Below are positions 11,506 through 23,692 of a DNA stretch of 64,000 bases, one piece after another. Each line of letters opens with the position of its first letter. Positions within the stretch are counted from its first letter, which is position 1. The stretch covers positions 97,679,001 to 97,743,000 of the forward strand of contig NC_134110.1 of the NCBI RefSeq assembly GCF_040939455.1, in the 5' to 3' direction. Below the pieces are notes generated by a model. It ran no database searches. It saw only the letters and a list, made by a program, of their open reading frames with translations, and was not told the DNA's origin. The DNA is from Microcebus murinus. Lineage: Eukaryota > Chordata > Mammalia > Primates > Cheirogaleidae. The position numbers were made by a program, and so were the translations under genes.

Positions 11506-12535
11506 ACCACGGTGATTATGATCATGACTCTGGCATTTAGACTCAATCTGTGAAAATCCAAAGCTTATGTAGTTTTACCCCCCCCGCCCCCAGCCAAAAA
11601 CTATATAGTATTCAAAATGAAACTCAGTAAGTACTGTATTTTTCATTGTTTATATATGGCATATTGGTTTGGAAACCGCTTTTCTGAAGGAAAAGTTCAA
11701 TGTAAAGGTTATTGTAGCCTGGGAGACATTTCATTTGACTTCTCTTTTCAAATGCCTGCAATATAAAAGGCTGGAGTGAATCTGAGATAAGTGTTAATAT
11801 GTTGTCCATACCTTCTGAGCCCACTGATGAAGAACTAGGGTGTCAGGCAGCTATCTCTCTGGTAAAAACCTTGTGTGTTCCCTTGGCACAAGTAGCTTCC
11901 ATAACAGCTTCTAATAACAGTGACAAAAAGATTATTTGTCCATTATAAGAAAATTTTTTTCACTTTCTTTCTGGCACTGTATAGACAGAGTGCTCTTGAC
12001 CTTTGGCCAAGACTTAGAACCAGTTTTAAATGACACAGTCAGGAGAGTTGGCACCATGTTTTCCTCCCGTGTCAAAGAGGATTCCAATTTTGTAGGCATC
12101 TGAACCAGTACACTGTGAGGCTTTTGGACATCTCCATTGCTCAGAAAACACAAGTATCTTTGCTATTTGATCTGTCGTGCATAGTCTGCTTTCTGAATTT
12201 GACTGTCCTTAGTCTTTCACAATATGTGTATTTCTAGAGAGAAAGTTGGTCACACTTGTAAGAAAAATAACCCATTTATTTATCATGTTTCTATATGCAA
12301 TTGGTTATTTACCTGCTTAGTTTCTTAAAGCTCTGTGTTGACTCTTTGGTAAAAGTTTAGAGTATCAGAGTAAAACATCAAAAGGTGGATGGTATCAACA
12401 TACCGTTGCATTGAGTCTACGTAGAAATTTCTCCTGGTATTTGGCCTAACTGCCTCCATCTCCAAGCAATTGCAGGTCCTTGCATTCAGTGCACCAAATG
12501 AGCAAAGTAGCACAACTTTATTTTGTTTCTGGAGA
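11506..12535. other. No recognised feature
   Basis: AT-rich, unique-looking; short open frames only. Confidence 0.5.
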
Positions 12536-12539
12536 CTTC

Positions 12540-13870
12540 TGGTTTCTGGTCTGACACATAAACAACTTAGAAGTTGTCATTCCCATCCTCACAACAAGAA
12601 GAAAGCTGAAAAAGGCTGAAAATCAATGTTTCTTCTTAAATCCACGAGAAAATTGAGGTGACAAGGCAAATTTCTGGCCCAAAACCTGGAGAAAGCATGG
12701 TGCAGAGAACTAGAGTTTACTGCAAATAGAAGCCTGAGCTAGTAGGAACACTTGAAAGATGATGGACCAATCAATTCCTGGAGGCTGAGTGTGGATAGCT
12801 CAATAGAACCCTGAGCTACCAACCTCTGTGGTGGTGGGGACACATTTGTGAGTTTTACCTCCAAGAACCTACCAGATTCTCTAGGTGAAGATCAGAAAAA
12901 AATCCCTGCCTGCTTTGAGCAGGGAGAGAGGAAAGTAATTATTTTGAAATATACTTAGAGTATTCTGTTCTCATTATATGGGCAAATCCTCAAGGAACCC
13001 ATGTTACCAGAGGCTAACCAACAAGAGGGAAAGGAAACACCCAATCTCAGCCCTTTGGAGCCCTCCTATCCCAGCTAAGGGGGTGAAAAAAAATGACTGA
13101 GAAGCATTTGTGAAGGTCATAGCCCAGGGACATACACCCATTGAAAGACCAAGCCTTAGATATAGAACTATAGCACACACCTCCTCTCCTACACCTTACC
13201 ACCATGTCAATAGAATGCCACTTCTTTATAGTAACAGTGGAGTGTATAAAAAAAAAAACAAAAAAAAAAACTGCAAGTGTTAGACAATTTTAAAAGGAGG
13301 CTCTAGGAAAATTTAAAGACAAACAGGGGAGACTAAGACAGGGCACTAGAGGAAATTTTAGCCTCTGATACCTACAGCTATAGTAAACAGTAAACACAGA
13401 CTAACTCCTCACCAGATAACTATAAAATCACACAATAAAAGTGTATTTACCTCAGTTTCTTTTACTTAGCACATTATGTCTGGCTCTCAACACAAAACGA
13501 CCAGACATACTAAAAGACAAAAACACACATGAAAGAGGCAAATCAGGCATCAGAACCAGACTCAGATATAGCAGAGATTTTAGAATTATCAAACTAGAAA
13601 TTTAAAGTAACTATGATTAATACGTTAAGAGCTTTAATGGCAAAAGTGGATAATATGCAAAAGCAAATGGGAAACATAAACAGAGAGATGGAAACTCTAA
13701 GAAAGAATCAGATTTAAATGTTAGAAATCAAAAACATCGTAACAGAAATGAAGGATGCCTTGACATGGCTGAGGAAAGAAGCAATGAGCTTAAAGATGTG
13801 TCAATAGAAACTTCCCAAACTAAAAGGCAAAGAGAAAAATAATGGCAAAAAAAAAAAAAACAGAGCAAAA
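12540..13870 (+). mobile_element. Ancient L1M 5' region and ORF1 start
   Basis: Follows the L1M 5' UTR order ('GAGCAGGGAGAGAGGAAAG', 'TGTCAATAGAATGCCA', 'CTAGCACATTATGTCTGG'-like) and then an ORF1-like segment ('CAGAGAGATGGAAACTCTAAG', 'GTCAATAGAAACTTCCCAAAC'). Stops and indels throughout; a fossil. Confidence 0.75.
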
Positions 13871-13879
13871 TATATGAGA

Positions 13880-15600
13880 ACACTGGGGGGATTATTTTAC
13901 AAATAGGTTTTATTTTTAGAACGAATTTAGACCTATTGTAAAATTGAGAAGATGGTATAGAGGTTTCCCATATACTTTCCACTCTGTTTCCCCTATTATT
14001 AGCATCTTACATTAGTAGGGACAAATGTTACAATTAGTGCATCAATACTGATACATAAGCACTCACTGAAGTCCATACTTTATTCAGATTTTCTTAGTTT
14101 TCACCTAATGTTCTTATTCTGTTCCAGTGTTCCGTCCAGGTACCATGTTACGTTTAGTTATCCTGTCTCCTTAGGCACCTTTGACTGTAACAGTTTCTCT
14201 GACTTTCTTTATTTTTGATGATCCTGACAGTTCTGAGGAGTACTATTTGGATGTTTTGTAGAATATTCTTCTATTGGGATGTGTCTGATGTTTTCATCAT
14301 GATGAAAACTTGAGTTACAAGGGTACATACTACCAGCATGACTTATCACTCTTAGCGTTAACCTTGATCACTGGGCTGAGGTAGTGTTTGTCAGTTTTCT
14401 CTACTGCAAAGTTATTCCCTAGCACCTCCCTTCCCTATTACACTCTTTGGAACTCAGTCACTCTACACAGCCTATACGTAAGGAGTAGGGAATCCTGCTT
14501 GAGCAAGGAATATCTACATAAAATATTTGGAATTTGTCTTTTCTCCCCATTTATTTATTTACTCAGTTATTTTTATGCCCATATAGACTTGTGGATATTT
14601 ACATTACACTTTGGGTTATAATCCAATTCTACTTTATTTATTTTGTTGCTAAAATTGCTTTAGCTTTGGCCATTGGGATATCTTTCAGTCGGCCCTTGTG
14701 TCCCTTTGACATCTCCCCAGAATTATGAGTTTATTTATTTATTTTGAGCACATCCTCAATTTCTAGCACTACAATATGTTTTAGGACAATCTTGTATGTT
14801 GCTTGCCTCAGTCCTCAAAGCATCACTGGTGACGTGTATTGGAGAATGGTATTAGAAATCATGATCTGGACACTGAGTGTGCTCGCTGCTGCTGAGGTGT
14901 CATTTCCTTTTGACTCTCTCAGTTGACAGAGCAAGAAAATCATGTAAAATAATAATTCATGTATACACACATATCCATAAATTTTTCTGTATGTAATCAT
15001 CTGTATCTATATTAAGATAAACATCAAGTCACACATCATCTGCCATCCATTTCCTTAATTGCTCAATTCTGACACACATGGGTCATAATGTCATGTATTT
15101 ATCATTACAATATCAAAAAATTACTTCGGTGCTCTAAAAATCCCTTGTGCTTCACCTATTAAACCTTTTCTCCCTTCCCATGAACCTCTGACTACCACTG
15201 ATCCTTTTATTGGCACTGTAGTTTTTTCCTTTTTCAGAATGTCATAAAATTGGAATCATACAATATGTAGTTCTTTAAGAGTGGCTTCTTTCACTTATAA
15301 ATATATATTTAAGGCTCATCCATGTATTTTTGTGGTTTGATAGCTCTTTTTTAAAAATCATTGAATAGTATTCCATTATATTGATAAACAGTTTATCTAT
15401 TGACCTATTGAAGGAGATCTTGGTTGTTCTAGTTTTCATCACATATGAATAAACCTGCTGTGTATGAATAAATATGCTGCAAACATTCATGTGCAAGTTT
15501 TTGTGTGAACATGTTTAAATCCAGTTGGGTAAATACCTGGGAGCATAGTTGCTGGATTGCATGGTAACAGTATGTTTAGCTTTGTAAGAAAGGAGAGAGA
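13880..15600 (-). mobile_element. Ancient L1M 3' UTR and ORF2 end, antisense
   Basis: 'TTTCTCTGACTTTC', 'TTAACCTTGATCACTGGGCTGAGG' and later 'TGAATAGTATTCCATTATAT' and 'GGTAAATACCTGGGAGCATAG' are antisense L1M 3' UTR and ORF2 phrases. It abuts the forward L1M at 13870 with its 3' side, so the two are separate copies rather than one inversion. Confidence 0.65.
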
Positions 15601-16076
15601 TTGTTTTTAAAAGCACTTCTAGTACCAATGTTTTATGATCTTATGAGAAAATAGCATTTGCTTCATTCTGTAGCAGTGGTTAATAATGATAAAATGCAAA
15701 ACATAGATGGGGGGCATGAAAATAAACAAAGCTATACCATGTCAGCACCTTTTTCCTCCAGAGTATTCTTTTTAGTGAATCAATCTATACTTTATCTCAA
15801 CCAGCTCATTTGGGATTAACAATGAATTCACACAGGGAAATAGGTGCTGACCTCTGTGATGACCACCTTAGAGATCTCAAATACATCGTTGTCTTTCATG
15901 CTAACAGCTATAAAGCATTTTTCTTTTTAGGCAACATGCAATCTGACTCTTAAAATTGAGACATTTTGTTGGAAAGAAATCTGAGGAAATTTGGAATTTT
16001 CTAAAAATCTCTTAGTTTGCACAGTATTGTTTAAATTTGAATTAAAAAATGTTGTCTATGTATTAAGGATTTTGAG
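15601..16076. other. No recognised feature
   Basis: AT-rich unique-looking sequence. Confidence 0.5.
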
Positions 16077-16077
16077 A

Positions 16078-16455
16078 TTCATTAGTTTGCTCTCGCTGCC
16101 ACAGCGAAGTACCACACTCTGGGTATTTTAAACAACAAAAATTCATTTTCTTGTAGTTCTGCAGGTTGGAAGTCTGTGATCAAGATCTCAGTAGGGTTGG
16201 TTTCTTCTGAGGCCTCTCTCCTTGGCTTGCAGATGACTGTCTTTATATGGTCTTTCTTCGGTGTGTATCTGTGTCATAATGTGTTCTTTTCAAAATGACA
16301 TAACAGTCATCTTAGGCTAGGACCCTAATAAATTCATTTTAACTTAATTACCTCTTTACAGCCCTATTTACAAATAAGGCCACACTCTGAGGTATGGGGT
16401 ACTAGGATTTCAACATATAAATTGGGGGGAGGGGAGCGACAATTCAGGCCAATGT
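16078..16455 (-). mobile_element. MLT1-type MaLR solo LTR, antisense
   Basis: 'ATTAGTTTGCTCTCGCTGCC', 'AAGTACCACACTCTGGG', 'AGTTCTGCAGGTTGGAAGTC' and 'TTACAAATAAGGCCACACTC' give the MLT1 LTR reversed. Confidence 0.85.
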
Positions 16456-16775
16456 ATATACTTTAGTTTTCACTATCAATTACCAAACCTTTATAAAAAG
16501 TGAGACTTTCAGCAGTTTTTATTTGCTTATTTTTCATTTCAGGAAAGCACTCAGAGATGCCCAGCAGGACAACTTCTAGTTCTCCCAATCAGAGTTGTAA
16601 CACAATTTCCTATAACCAAAACACCTGTCACAGAAGGACTAATGCCTCCAGGAAAGAAACCTCATGACACTTCCTTGCTCCCAATGTGGCCACAGTAAAT
16701 GAGAGACAAATAAAGGCACAGGGAAAAACAAGGCCTACCCACAGAATAAAATATTCATGATTATTTTTACACTTT
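16456..16775. other. No recognised feature
   Basis: Unique-looking. I found no clear target duplication here for the L1 that follows. Confidence 0.45.
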
Positions 16776-17796
16776 TGTGTGTGTTTTTTATTTCAAAATA
16801 TTAAAGGGATACAAAAGCCATACATACAAGGATGGCTTTTATAATGCTTAAGTCAGGGCTATAAGCATGCCTATAACCTGAATAATGTTCATTGTACCTG
16901 TTAAGCTTGCTTTTACCCCTCCCTTCCCCACTCGTCTTGATTTACAATGATTTTAACTTCTTTCTGTGCCCATGTGTGCCCATCAACTAGTTCTAAATTA
17001 TTAGAGAGCACATGTGGTATTTATTTTTTCCATTCTTGAGATACTTCACTAAGGATAATGGTCTCCATTTCATCCAAATTGCTGAAAAAGACATTAATTC
17101 ATTTCTTTTTATGGTTGAGTAGTACTCCGTGGTATAAATATACCACATTTTATTAAACGACTCCTGAATTGATGGGCACTTGGGTTGATTCCAAGTCTTT
17201 GCAATTGTGAATTGTGGTGCAATGAACATCCGAGTGCAGGTATCTTTTTAATAAAATTGCTTCCTTTCCTTTGGGGTAGATACTGTACAGTGGGATTGCC
17301 AGATCCAAATGACAGGTCTACTTCAGTTCTCTCACAAATCTCCATACTGTTTTCCATAGAGGTTGTCCTAATTTGCAGTCTCACCAACGGTGTATAAGTG
17401 TTTCTTTCCCTCTGCAGCCACACCAGCATCTATTGTTTTTTTGTTTTGTTTTGTTTTGTTTTACTTTTTAATAATGGCCATTCTGACAGCAGTAAGGTGA
17501 TATCTCATTGTGGTTTTAATTTTCATTTCCCTGATGATTAGTGATATTGAGCATTTTTAATATGTTCGTTGGCCTTTTGTTTATCTTCTTTTGAAAAGCT
17601 TCTGTTCATGTCTTTTGCCCACTCTTTAATAGGGTTGTTTGTTTTCTTCTTGCTGATTTGTTGGAGTTCTTTGTAGATTCTAGACGTTAGCCCTATATCA
17701 GAAGTCTATTTGAAAATATTTTTTTCTATTCTGTAGGTTGTTTATTTGCTCTGTTGACTTCTTTTGCTGTTCAGGAGGTTTTAAATTTAATTAAGT
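16776..17796 (-). mobile_element. L1 3' piece (ORF2 C-terminus and 3' UTR), antisense
   Basis: The minus strand reads ORF2 from the '[10 protein letters not shown]'-like region through 'WNQPKCPSIQ' to the 3' UTR, with several stops. Contains (GTTTT)n at 17431-17460. It ends where a forward L1 5' UTR begins, a head-to-head layout. Confidence 0.85.
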
Positions 17797-19327
17797 CCCA
17801 GCAAGATGGTGGATGAGAAACACTGCCAGACAGAGTGACTCTGCAGAAAAGGCAGATTCTAGGAGAAATTAGAAGAAAAAAGCAAGCAGACAAGCATACA
17901 TTGGAGGAGGGTCAGAAGGAGGGGTACCTGAGACCACGGGAGACTCCACGGGAGGAGGTTGTGGAGAAGAACTGAAAGCAGAGACATCCCATGTAGCCTG
18001 GAGACCAGCAGCAAGGGTAGGTGGAGAGCTTAACTTTCCCCTCCCTTGCATCTCGAACTGCTGGTGGGCTCCCCAGTGGCTGGAGAGACCTGCAGACATC
18101 AGCCCAGAGAAAGCCACCGTCAGTGAGTGGTAAGCCTATAGCGGACGCGGCACCAGGCTCCCAATTCCCTGGGGGCACTTCCCTGTGCACAGACCTGAGC
18201 CATGCGGCAGGTCCAGTATTGCCTCATTCTCCCGACCCCCATCCCTATCTGCGGCTGCTGAGACACACAATATAGACATCAACCGGAGGCACCTCCAGGG
18301 AATGGGACCTTCCCTTTTGGGGCCCTACAGCTGGCTGAGGGGAACTCAGATGGTGAGCTCCGAACCTGCCAGCCCTCCCAGGTGCTGCTGGCATGGTGAT
18401 CCCAGGAGAACAGGGCAGACCCCAAGGCTGAGAGACATAGACCCAGCTTGGGCTTCCCATGGGTTAATTGAGATTGGCACTCCTCTCCCTGGTGGGGATA
18501 TAGTTTGAGCTCTGAGACCCAGAGATCAGACCTGCAGACCAGATCCCCTGCACCAAGGTCTCCCATTGCCGAGGGCACAGAAGGGATATACGTGAACAGC
18601 CTACTGAGGTGTGTGTGCCTTCAGGGGCAGATCAGTATCCTTGAGGGCAACCCTCCTACCAAAGGGAGGCCGTGCACCCAGCCAAGGCTGAGATCCTGTG
18701 CAGGGAACCTCCCAGCCAGCCTCACAGCTAGGGGAGGCCCGGTGGTGTGAGGTCTGGCCTGCTGGCAGAGGCTCAGGAGTAGCTGCTGAGTTGGGGAGGG
18801 AGGAAAGAAGCAAGGCCCACTCTAGACTACAGGTCTCAGATAGCCCCACCCCCACAAGCAGACTTTCTCACTGAGTAAGACCATTCCAGCCTTCCCAGAC
18901 AGCTTTTCCCAGAAAAAGAGAACAGAACTTTGACCCCTGCTAACAGCATTGGTGGTGCCTGAGGGCAGGCTTACACAACCCAGCTCTGCTCAGACTCACT
19001 TAGAGACCAGCCCTCACTGAGGGGGAGAAAAGGACACACCTGGAAGTCCCAGGGCCCCACCCACCACCTGAGGCACTACAGTGCCTCCCCAGAGGAAAAA
19101 GAACTGGATACAAGCCCTCAAAGCAACAGTGTAGCCTGTTCCCCCTAGCAAGTGCCACCTACTGACAGGGAGGACATTCTGCACACCCTTTTCACAGCAC
19201 CTACTGACTCATCATACAGGGAGCAGTCAAATCTCACCTACAGACACCACCTACCGGCTCAGAAACTAAACAAGGCATGTGAATACCCAAATGAAAACCT
19301 AAAGGAAAGAAGCAACAACTGATTGAC
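17797..19327 (+). mobile_element. L1 5' UTR, apparently full length
   Basis: Begins close to GTCCCAGCAAGATGGTGG; CAAGATGG is the YY1-type site found at the very 5' end of primate L1s. About 1.5 kb of G+C-richer leader runs to the ORF1 ATG at 19328. Short open frames in it are not genes. Confidence 0.8.
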
Positions 19328-20317
19328 ATGAGAAGAAATCAGCAAAGGAACTCTGGAAATATGAAGAACCAAATGGAAACCCCCAAAGAGGAGCACCAGC
19401 CCCTAGAAATGGACACCAACCAAAATCAGGCAACCAAAATGACAGAAGAGGAATTTCGAATGTGGATCATAAGGAAATTCAAAGACCTACAAGAACAATT
19501 GGTTAACCAACACAAAGAAAACACAAAAAGACTCCAGGACCTGGAAGAAAAATTAACTGAAGAAATTGAAACAATGAAGAAAAGTTTAACTGAACTCCTG
19601 GAAATGAAGAATCAATTTAGGGAACTACAAAACACAGAGGAAAGTCTCAAGAATAGGGTAGATCAAACAGAAGAAAGAATCTCAGAGATTGAAGATAACA
19701 CCTTCCAATCAAATAAATCAGTCACAGAGATAGAGCAGAGAAACAAGAAAAAACAGCAAACCCTAGAGGAGATGTGAGATTATGTGAAGAAACCTAATGT
19801 GAGGGTCATAGGGTTACCAGAAGGGGAAGAAGACAACACTCAAGGGTTGGACAAGCTATTTGAAGATATAATAGAGGAAAATTTCCCAGGCCTTGCTCAA
19901 AATCTTGATATACAAGTTCAAGAAGCTCAGAGGACCCCTGGGAGATTTAATGCAAACAGGAAGATATCATGACATGCAGTCATAAGACTGACCAAAATAT
20001 CAACTAAAGAGGCCCTTCTAAGAGCTGTAAGATGAAAGAAGCAAGTAACATACAAAGGAAAGCCAATCCGAATAACACCAGAATTCTCTAATGAGACTTT
20101 ACAAGCAAGGAGAGACTGGGGCCCCATTCTCACTCTTCTGAAACAAAACAATGCCCAGCCTAGAATCTTATTCCCTGCAAAACTAAGTTTTGTATATGAA
20201 GGAGAAATCAAGACATTCTCAGATAAGCAAAGACTGAGGGAATTCACCAAGACAAGATCAGCCCTGCAAGAAGTACTCAAAACAGTGTTATCCATGAATC
20301 AGCACAATAAACACTGA
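19328..20317 (+). pseudogene. L1 ORF1 pseudogene (RNA-binding chaperone)
   Basis: A 329-codon frame from ATG (19328) to TGA (20315-20317), near the usual 338 or so. L1 ORF1p is a trimeric RNA-binding chaperone that coats L1 RNA. Seen here: a coiled-coil N-terminal half (about residues 40-150, rich in Glu, Lys and Leu), an RRM start (NVRVIGLPEGEED) and the C-terminal domain (KLSFVYEGEIKTFSDKQ). There is no frameshift. Three in-frame TGA codons interrupt it, at 19775-19777, 19970-19972 and 20033-20035. Each stands where related L1s appear to have Arg, so all three fit CGA to TGA CpG decay. Not functional. Confidence 0.85.
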
Positions 20318-20364
20318 CGAATGTAAATCTACTCAAAGCTAAAGATAAAAGCCCAGACACCACA

Positions 20365-21870
20365 ATGGCTCAAGAGAGAAAACATAGCAACAAAGTTCAA
20401 CCCAACATAATGAACAGAAATTTTCCCCACCTATCAATTATCTCAATAAATGTGAATGGCTTGAACTCCCCACTCAAGAGACATAGGCCGGCCGAATGCA
20501 TAAAAAACACAAGCCAAGTATCTGCTGCCTTCAGAAAACACATCTAACCTGCAAGGATGCAGTTAGATGAAAGGTAAAGGGGTAGAGAATAATATTTCAA
20601 GCAAACGGAAGCCAAAAGAAAGCTGGCGTGGTGGTGCTGATTACAGATAACTTAGTTTTTAAATCAACAAAAATAATAAAAGACAAAGAAGGTCACTATA
20701 TAATGGTGAAGGGTACAGTTCAACAAGAAGACATAACAATTCTAAATATATATGCACCCAACCTTGGTGCACCCAGATTCATAAATCAAACTCTACTTGA
20801 TCTAAACAAATGGATAAACAACAACACCATAATAGTCGGAGACTTTAACACCCCACTGACAGCACAGCATAGATGCTCCAAACAAAAAATCAACAAAGAA
20901 ACAATGGACGTAACCGGAACTCTAGAACAAATGGGCCTGATTGACATTTACAGGACATTCTAGCCCCAAATCACTGAATATACATTCTTCTCATCAGCTC
21001 ATGGGTCATTCTCTAAGATTGACCATATTGAGGACACAAACATGTCTCAAACAATTTTAAAAAAATAGAAATTATACCATGTATCTTTTCAGGCCACAAT
21101 GGAATAAATGTAGAAATCAATCTTAATAGTATTTCTCATTTCTACACAAAGTCATGGAAACTAAACAACCTTTTGCTGAATGGTCACTTCCTAAATGAGG
21201 AAATCAAGATGGAAATCAAAAGATTCTTTGAACTAAATGAAAAAGGTGACACAAGTTACCAAAAACTGTGGAACACAGCTAAAGCAGTCCTGAGAGGAAA
21301 GTTTATTTCCATAAATGCCTATATCCAAAAGTTGAAAAGATCACAAAAAGACAACCTAATGAATTATCTCAAAGAGCTGGAAAAAGAAGAACAGACCGAC
21401 CCAAAAACCAACAGAAGTGAAATCATTAAGATCAAATCAGAGCCAAACGAAATTGACAACAGGGAAACTATGCGGAAGATTAATAAAAGAAAAAGTTGGT
21501 TCTTTGAAAAAATAAACAAAATTGACATAAACATTGACATTGACAATAAACAAAATTGGCTAGACTAACGAAAAGCAGAAAAGAAAAATCTCTAATAAGC
21601 TCCATCAGGAACAATAAAGGAGAAATCACAACTGATGCCATGGAGATACAAGATATAATTTATGAATACTACAAAAACCTCTATGCTCACAAACAAAATG
21701 CGGAGGAAATGGACAATTTGTTAGAAACACACAGCCTCCCTAGTCTCAACCAGGAGAAAATAGAATTCCTGACCAGACCAATATCAAGTACTGAAATTGA
21801 AACAGCAATAAAAAAACCTTCCTAAAAAGAAAAGACCTGAACCAGATGGTTTCATACCTGAATTTACCAC
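20365..21870 (+). pseudogene. L1 ORF2 pseudogene, endonuclease to start of RT
   Basis: ORF2p is the L1 endonuclease and reverse transcriptase. Readable in pieces: ISINVNGLNSPLKRHR, NIYAPN and VGDFNTPLT (endonuclease core), the linker with a Lys-rich segment, and [10 protein letters not shown] leading to a broken 'PDGF' at the edge of the RT domain, where it stops at about 21870. Frameshifts and stops occur throughout. RT catalytic core and everything beyond are missing from this piece; the ORF2 C-terminus is in the opposite-strand piece at 16776-17796. Confidence 0.85.
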
Positions 21871-21879
21871 ACATACATA

Positions 21880-22320
21880 ATCCATCGCTTTGCGTTGCTC
21901 CTCCCTGGGTCTATGGTGCACATTTGGTCACCCTGAAAAAACGGCTGCTGTGAGTTAGGATCTGCTCCTAGACTTCAGGGTCCCTCCCTGACCATGAGTC
22001 ACTATGCCTTCACTGTGCTGTGGCCTGTGGCCTCTTCCACGGCCCCTACCCGCTGGAGCTTTGGAGTGGGGAGCCTGCAACACCTCTGCTTCCACCAGAG
22101 CTCTGAGAACTCTGCAGCACCAATCTGCCAGCATTTGTGCAGAACTGTGGCCTCTGCTGAGGGTACCATCTTCCTATGCTCTTTGCCAAGAGAAGGGTGG
22201 TGTGGGGTGCAAGTATTTGTATAGTTCGTAGTTTGTGCTTCCACATAGGGGTTACAGTTTGAGTGCATATGTGTCTGTGATGTATACATATGTTAGATAA
22301 TAAAATAAATGATCTTACGA
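21880..22320 (+). other. Unidentified GC-richer segment ending near AATAAA
   Basis: About 430 bp of G+C-richer sequence directly after the L1 break, ending with 'ATAATAAAATAAATGATC'. Overlapping frames of about 75 codons in two phases have no family I know. It could be a 3' UTR-like retrocopy or part of an unknown repeat. No A tail is visible. Confidence 0.35.
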
Positions 22321-22765
22321 ATTTAAGTAAGGCTATAAAGCCTTTCTTTTATGGAGAATAATGGAAGTGGAAATTTCTCCTTTTCCTTCTTCCACTGTAC
22401 CTTTTATTTTTGCCTGAAAATCTGTTATTAGTGTTAAAGGAAAGTCACTCTAAACTATTCTCCAAAACTGTTGCGTTTGATAAAGCGGACATTAAACCCC
22501 GCTAGTTTTCCAATTCTGTAAAGCTTTAATGAACTTGCTCATATAATCTAATATCCCCATCTGCCATTAATTCAAATAGAACAAAGTGCTATTACTCTGA
22601 GAACAAATAATTACAAGATCTTTCATGCTTCGTTCAGCTTATTAAACTTTATATAATTTGTCTTGGGAAATATATTTTAACATAGTACCAAAAAAGTACA
22701 TATCTATTTGTATTTCTGATTTCTAACCAAAAATTTCAAACAATCTAATACGGTAAGAGATTATC
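22321..22765. other. No recognised feature
   Basis: AT-rich unique-looking sequence. Confidence 0.5.
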
Positions 22766-22769
22766 AAGG

Positions 22770-22920
22770 TAAGTATTTTTATCTTTCCTTTTTTAGTACA
22801 CAAAGAAACTGGACAGAAAACTGTTAAACAATGCATTTAAACTCATAAAAACTGCCAATGGAGGAGATTGAAATCCAAATTTTCCTGGCTCCCAAAACCA
22901 TGATTTTTCAACTTTCCCAC
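22770..22920 (-). repeat. MIR, antisense, diverged
   Basis: 'ACACAAAGAAACTGGACAG' and 'TTTCCTGGCTCCCAAAACC' fit an eroded antisense MIR. Confidence 0.5.
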
Positions 22921-23246
22921 AATGTTGTCAGTGATGAGGTTTGCATAAATTTGATACAATAACATTTAGGAATCTGGAATAATATGCAATGATAAATCTA
23001 CTTTCTACCACAAAGTATCAGGATGGGGAAATTACTCATATCTAAGAGAAACTTGTTTTCTGTGTCCTTTTAAAACATCCCCATTCATCACTTAATTTCA
23101 TTGTTAATAAATTCATTGCATTACTGTTTGCCACCACTCAGCTATCTTTTTAGTTGTGTTCCTTGTTTGCTCTCTGTGGCTCAGCAGCAGCTGGAGGAAT
23201 GGGCTTTTAGATGATTTTCTTAGAAGCCTTAGCATTTATATTAATA

Positions 23247-23690
23247 CCATGTTTCCCCGAAAATAAGACAAGGTCTTATATTTATTTTTCCTCAAGAAGA
23301 CACCTTAGGGCTTATTTTCAGGAGATGCGTTATTTTTTTTAAGTACGGTACAATCTACATTTATTCAAATATAGTTAAGTCGTCTTCTTCTGGAACACCA
23401 TCATAACTCTCCAAACCCCAAATTCCATCCTGAATTTCCCGCAACTCTATTTCCTTTAGAACCATTGGCTCCAATCTCTCAAGTCGAGCAATAAAGCTCT
23501 CATGGGGCAGATGAGAAGGGCTGCTCATCTTCTTTACCGCTCTGCGAGGAAGTGCAGGGGTTGTGCAGACGCTGCGTACCCACGCCCATCCCTAGGTCTT
23601 ATTTTCGGGGTGGGGCTTCTATTGCGCAAATGCTTAGAAATCCTGCTAGGGCTTATTTTATGGGTAGGTCTTATTTTCGGGGAAACACGG
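23247..23690. mobile_element. Tc1/mariner-type DNA transposon, 444 bp, TA target site
   Basis: Ends are near-perfect inverted repeats of 23 bp, differing at one base, with core TTTCCCCGAAAATAAGAC. They are flanked by TA on both sides (23245-23246 and 23691-23692), the Tc1/mariner-superfamily target duplication. Sub-terminal copies of GGGCTTATTTT lie inside both ends. The minus strand retains the tail of a protein-coding frame (listed separately), so this is an internally deleted derivative of a larger autonomous element. I cannot name the family with certainty; a pogo/Tigger-like relative is possible. Confidence 0.8.
23361..23591 (-). pseudogene. C-terminal remnant of a transposase in the DNA transposon
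   Basis: An open frame of 76 codons with a TAA stop at 23363-23361, followed at once by AATAAA-like sequence, all inside the transposon. There is no start codon for the whole stretch; an internal Met begins the last 55 residues. The tail is strongly acidic (ESYDGVPEEDDLTIFE) after a Glu/Leu/Lys helix-like stretch (RLERLEPMVLKEIELREI), as is common at the C-terminus of DDE transposases. No catalytic residue is present. The call rests on location inside terminal repeats and on the intact frame, not on a database match. Confidence 0.55.
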
Positions 23691-23692
23691 TA

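Noticed and set aside
18021..18855. Several 80-107 codon frames on both strands
   Set aside because: They lie in the G+C-richer L1 5' UTR and are not genes.
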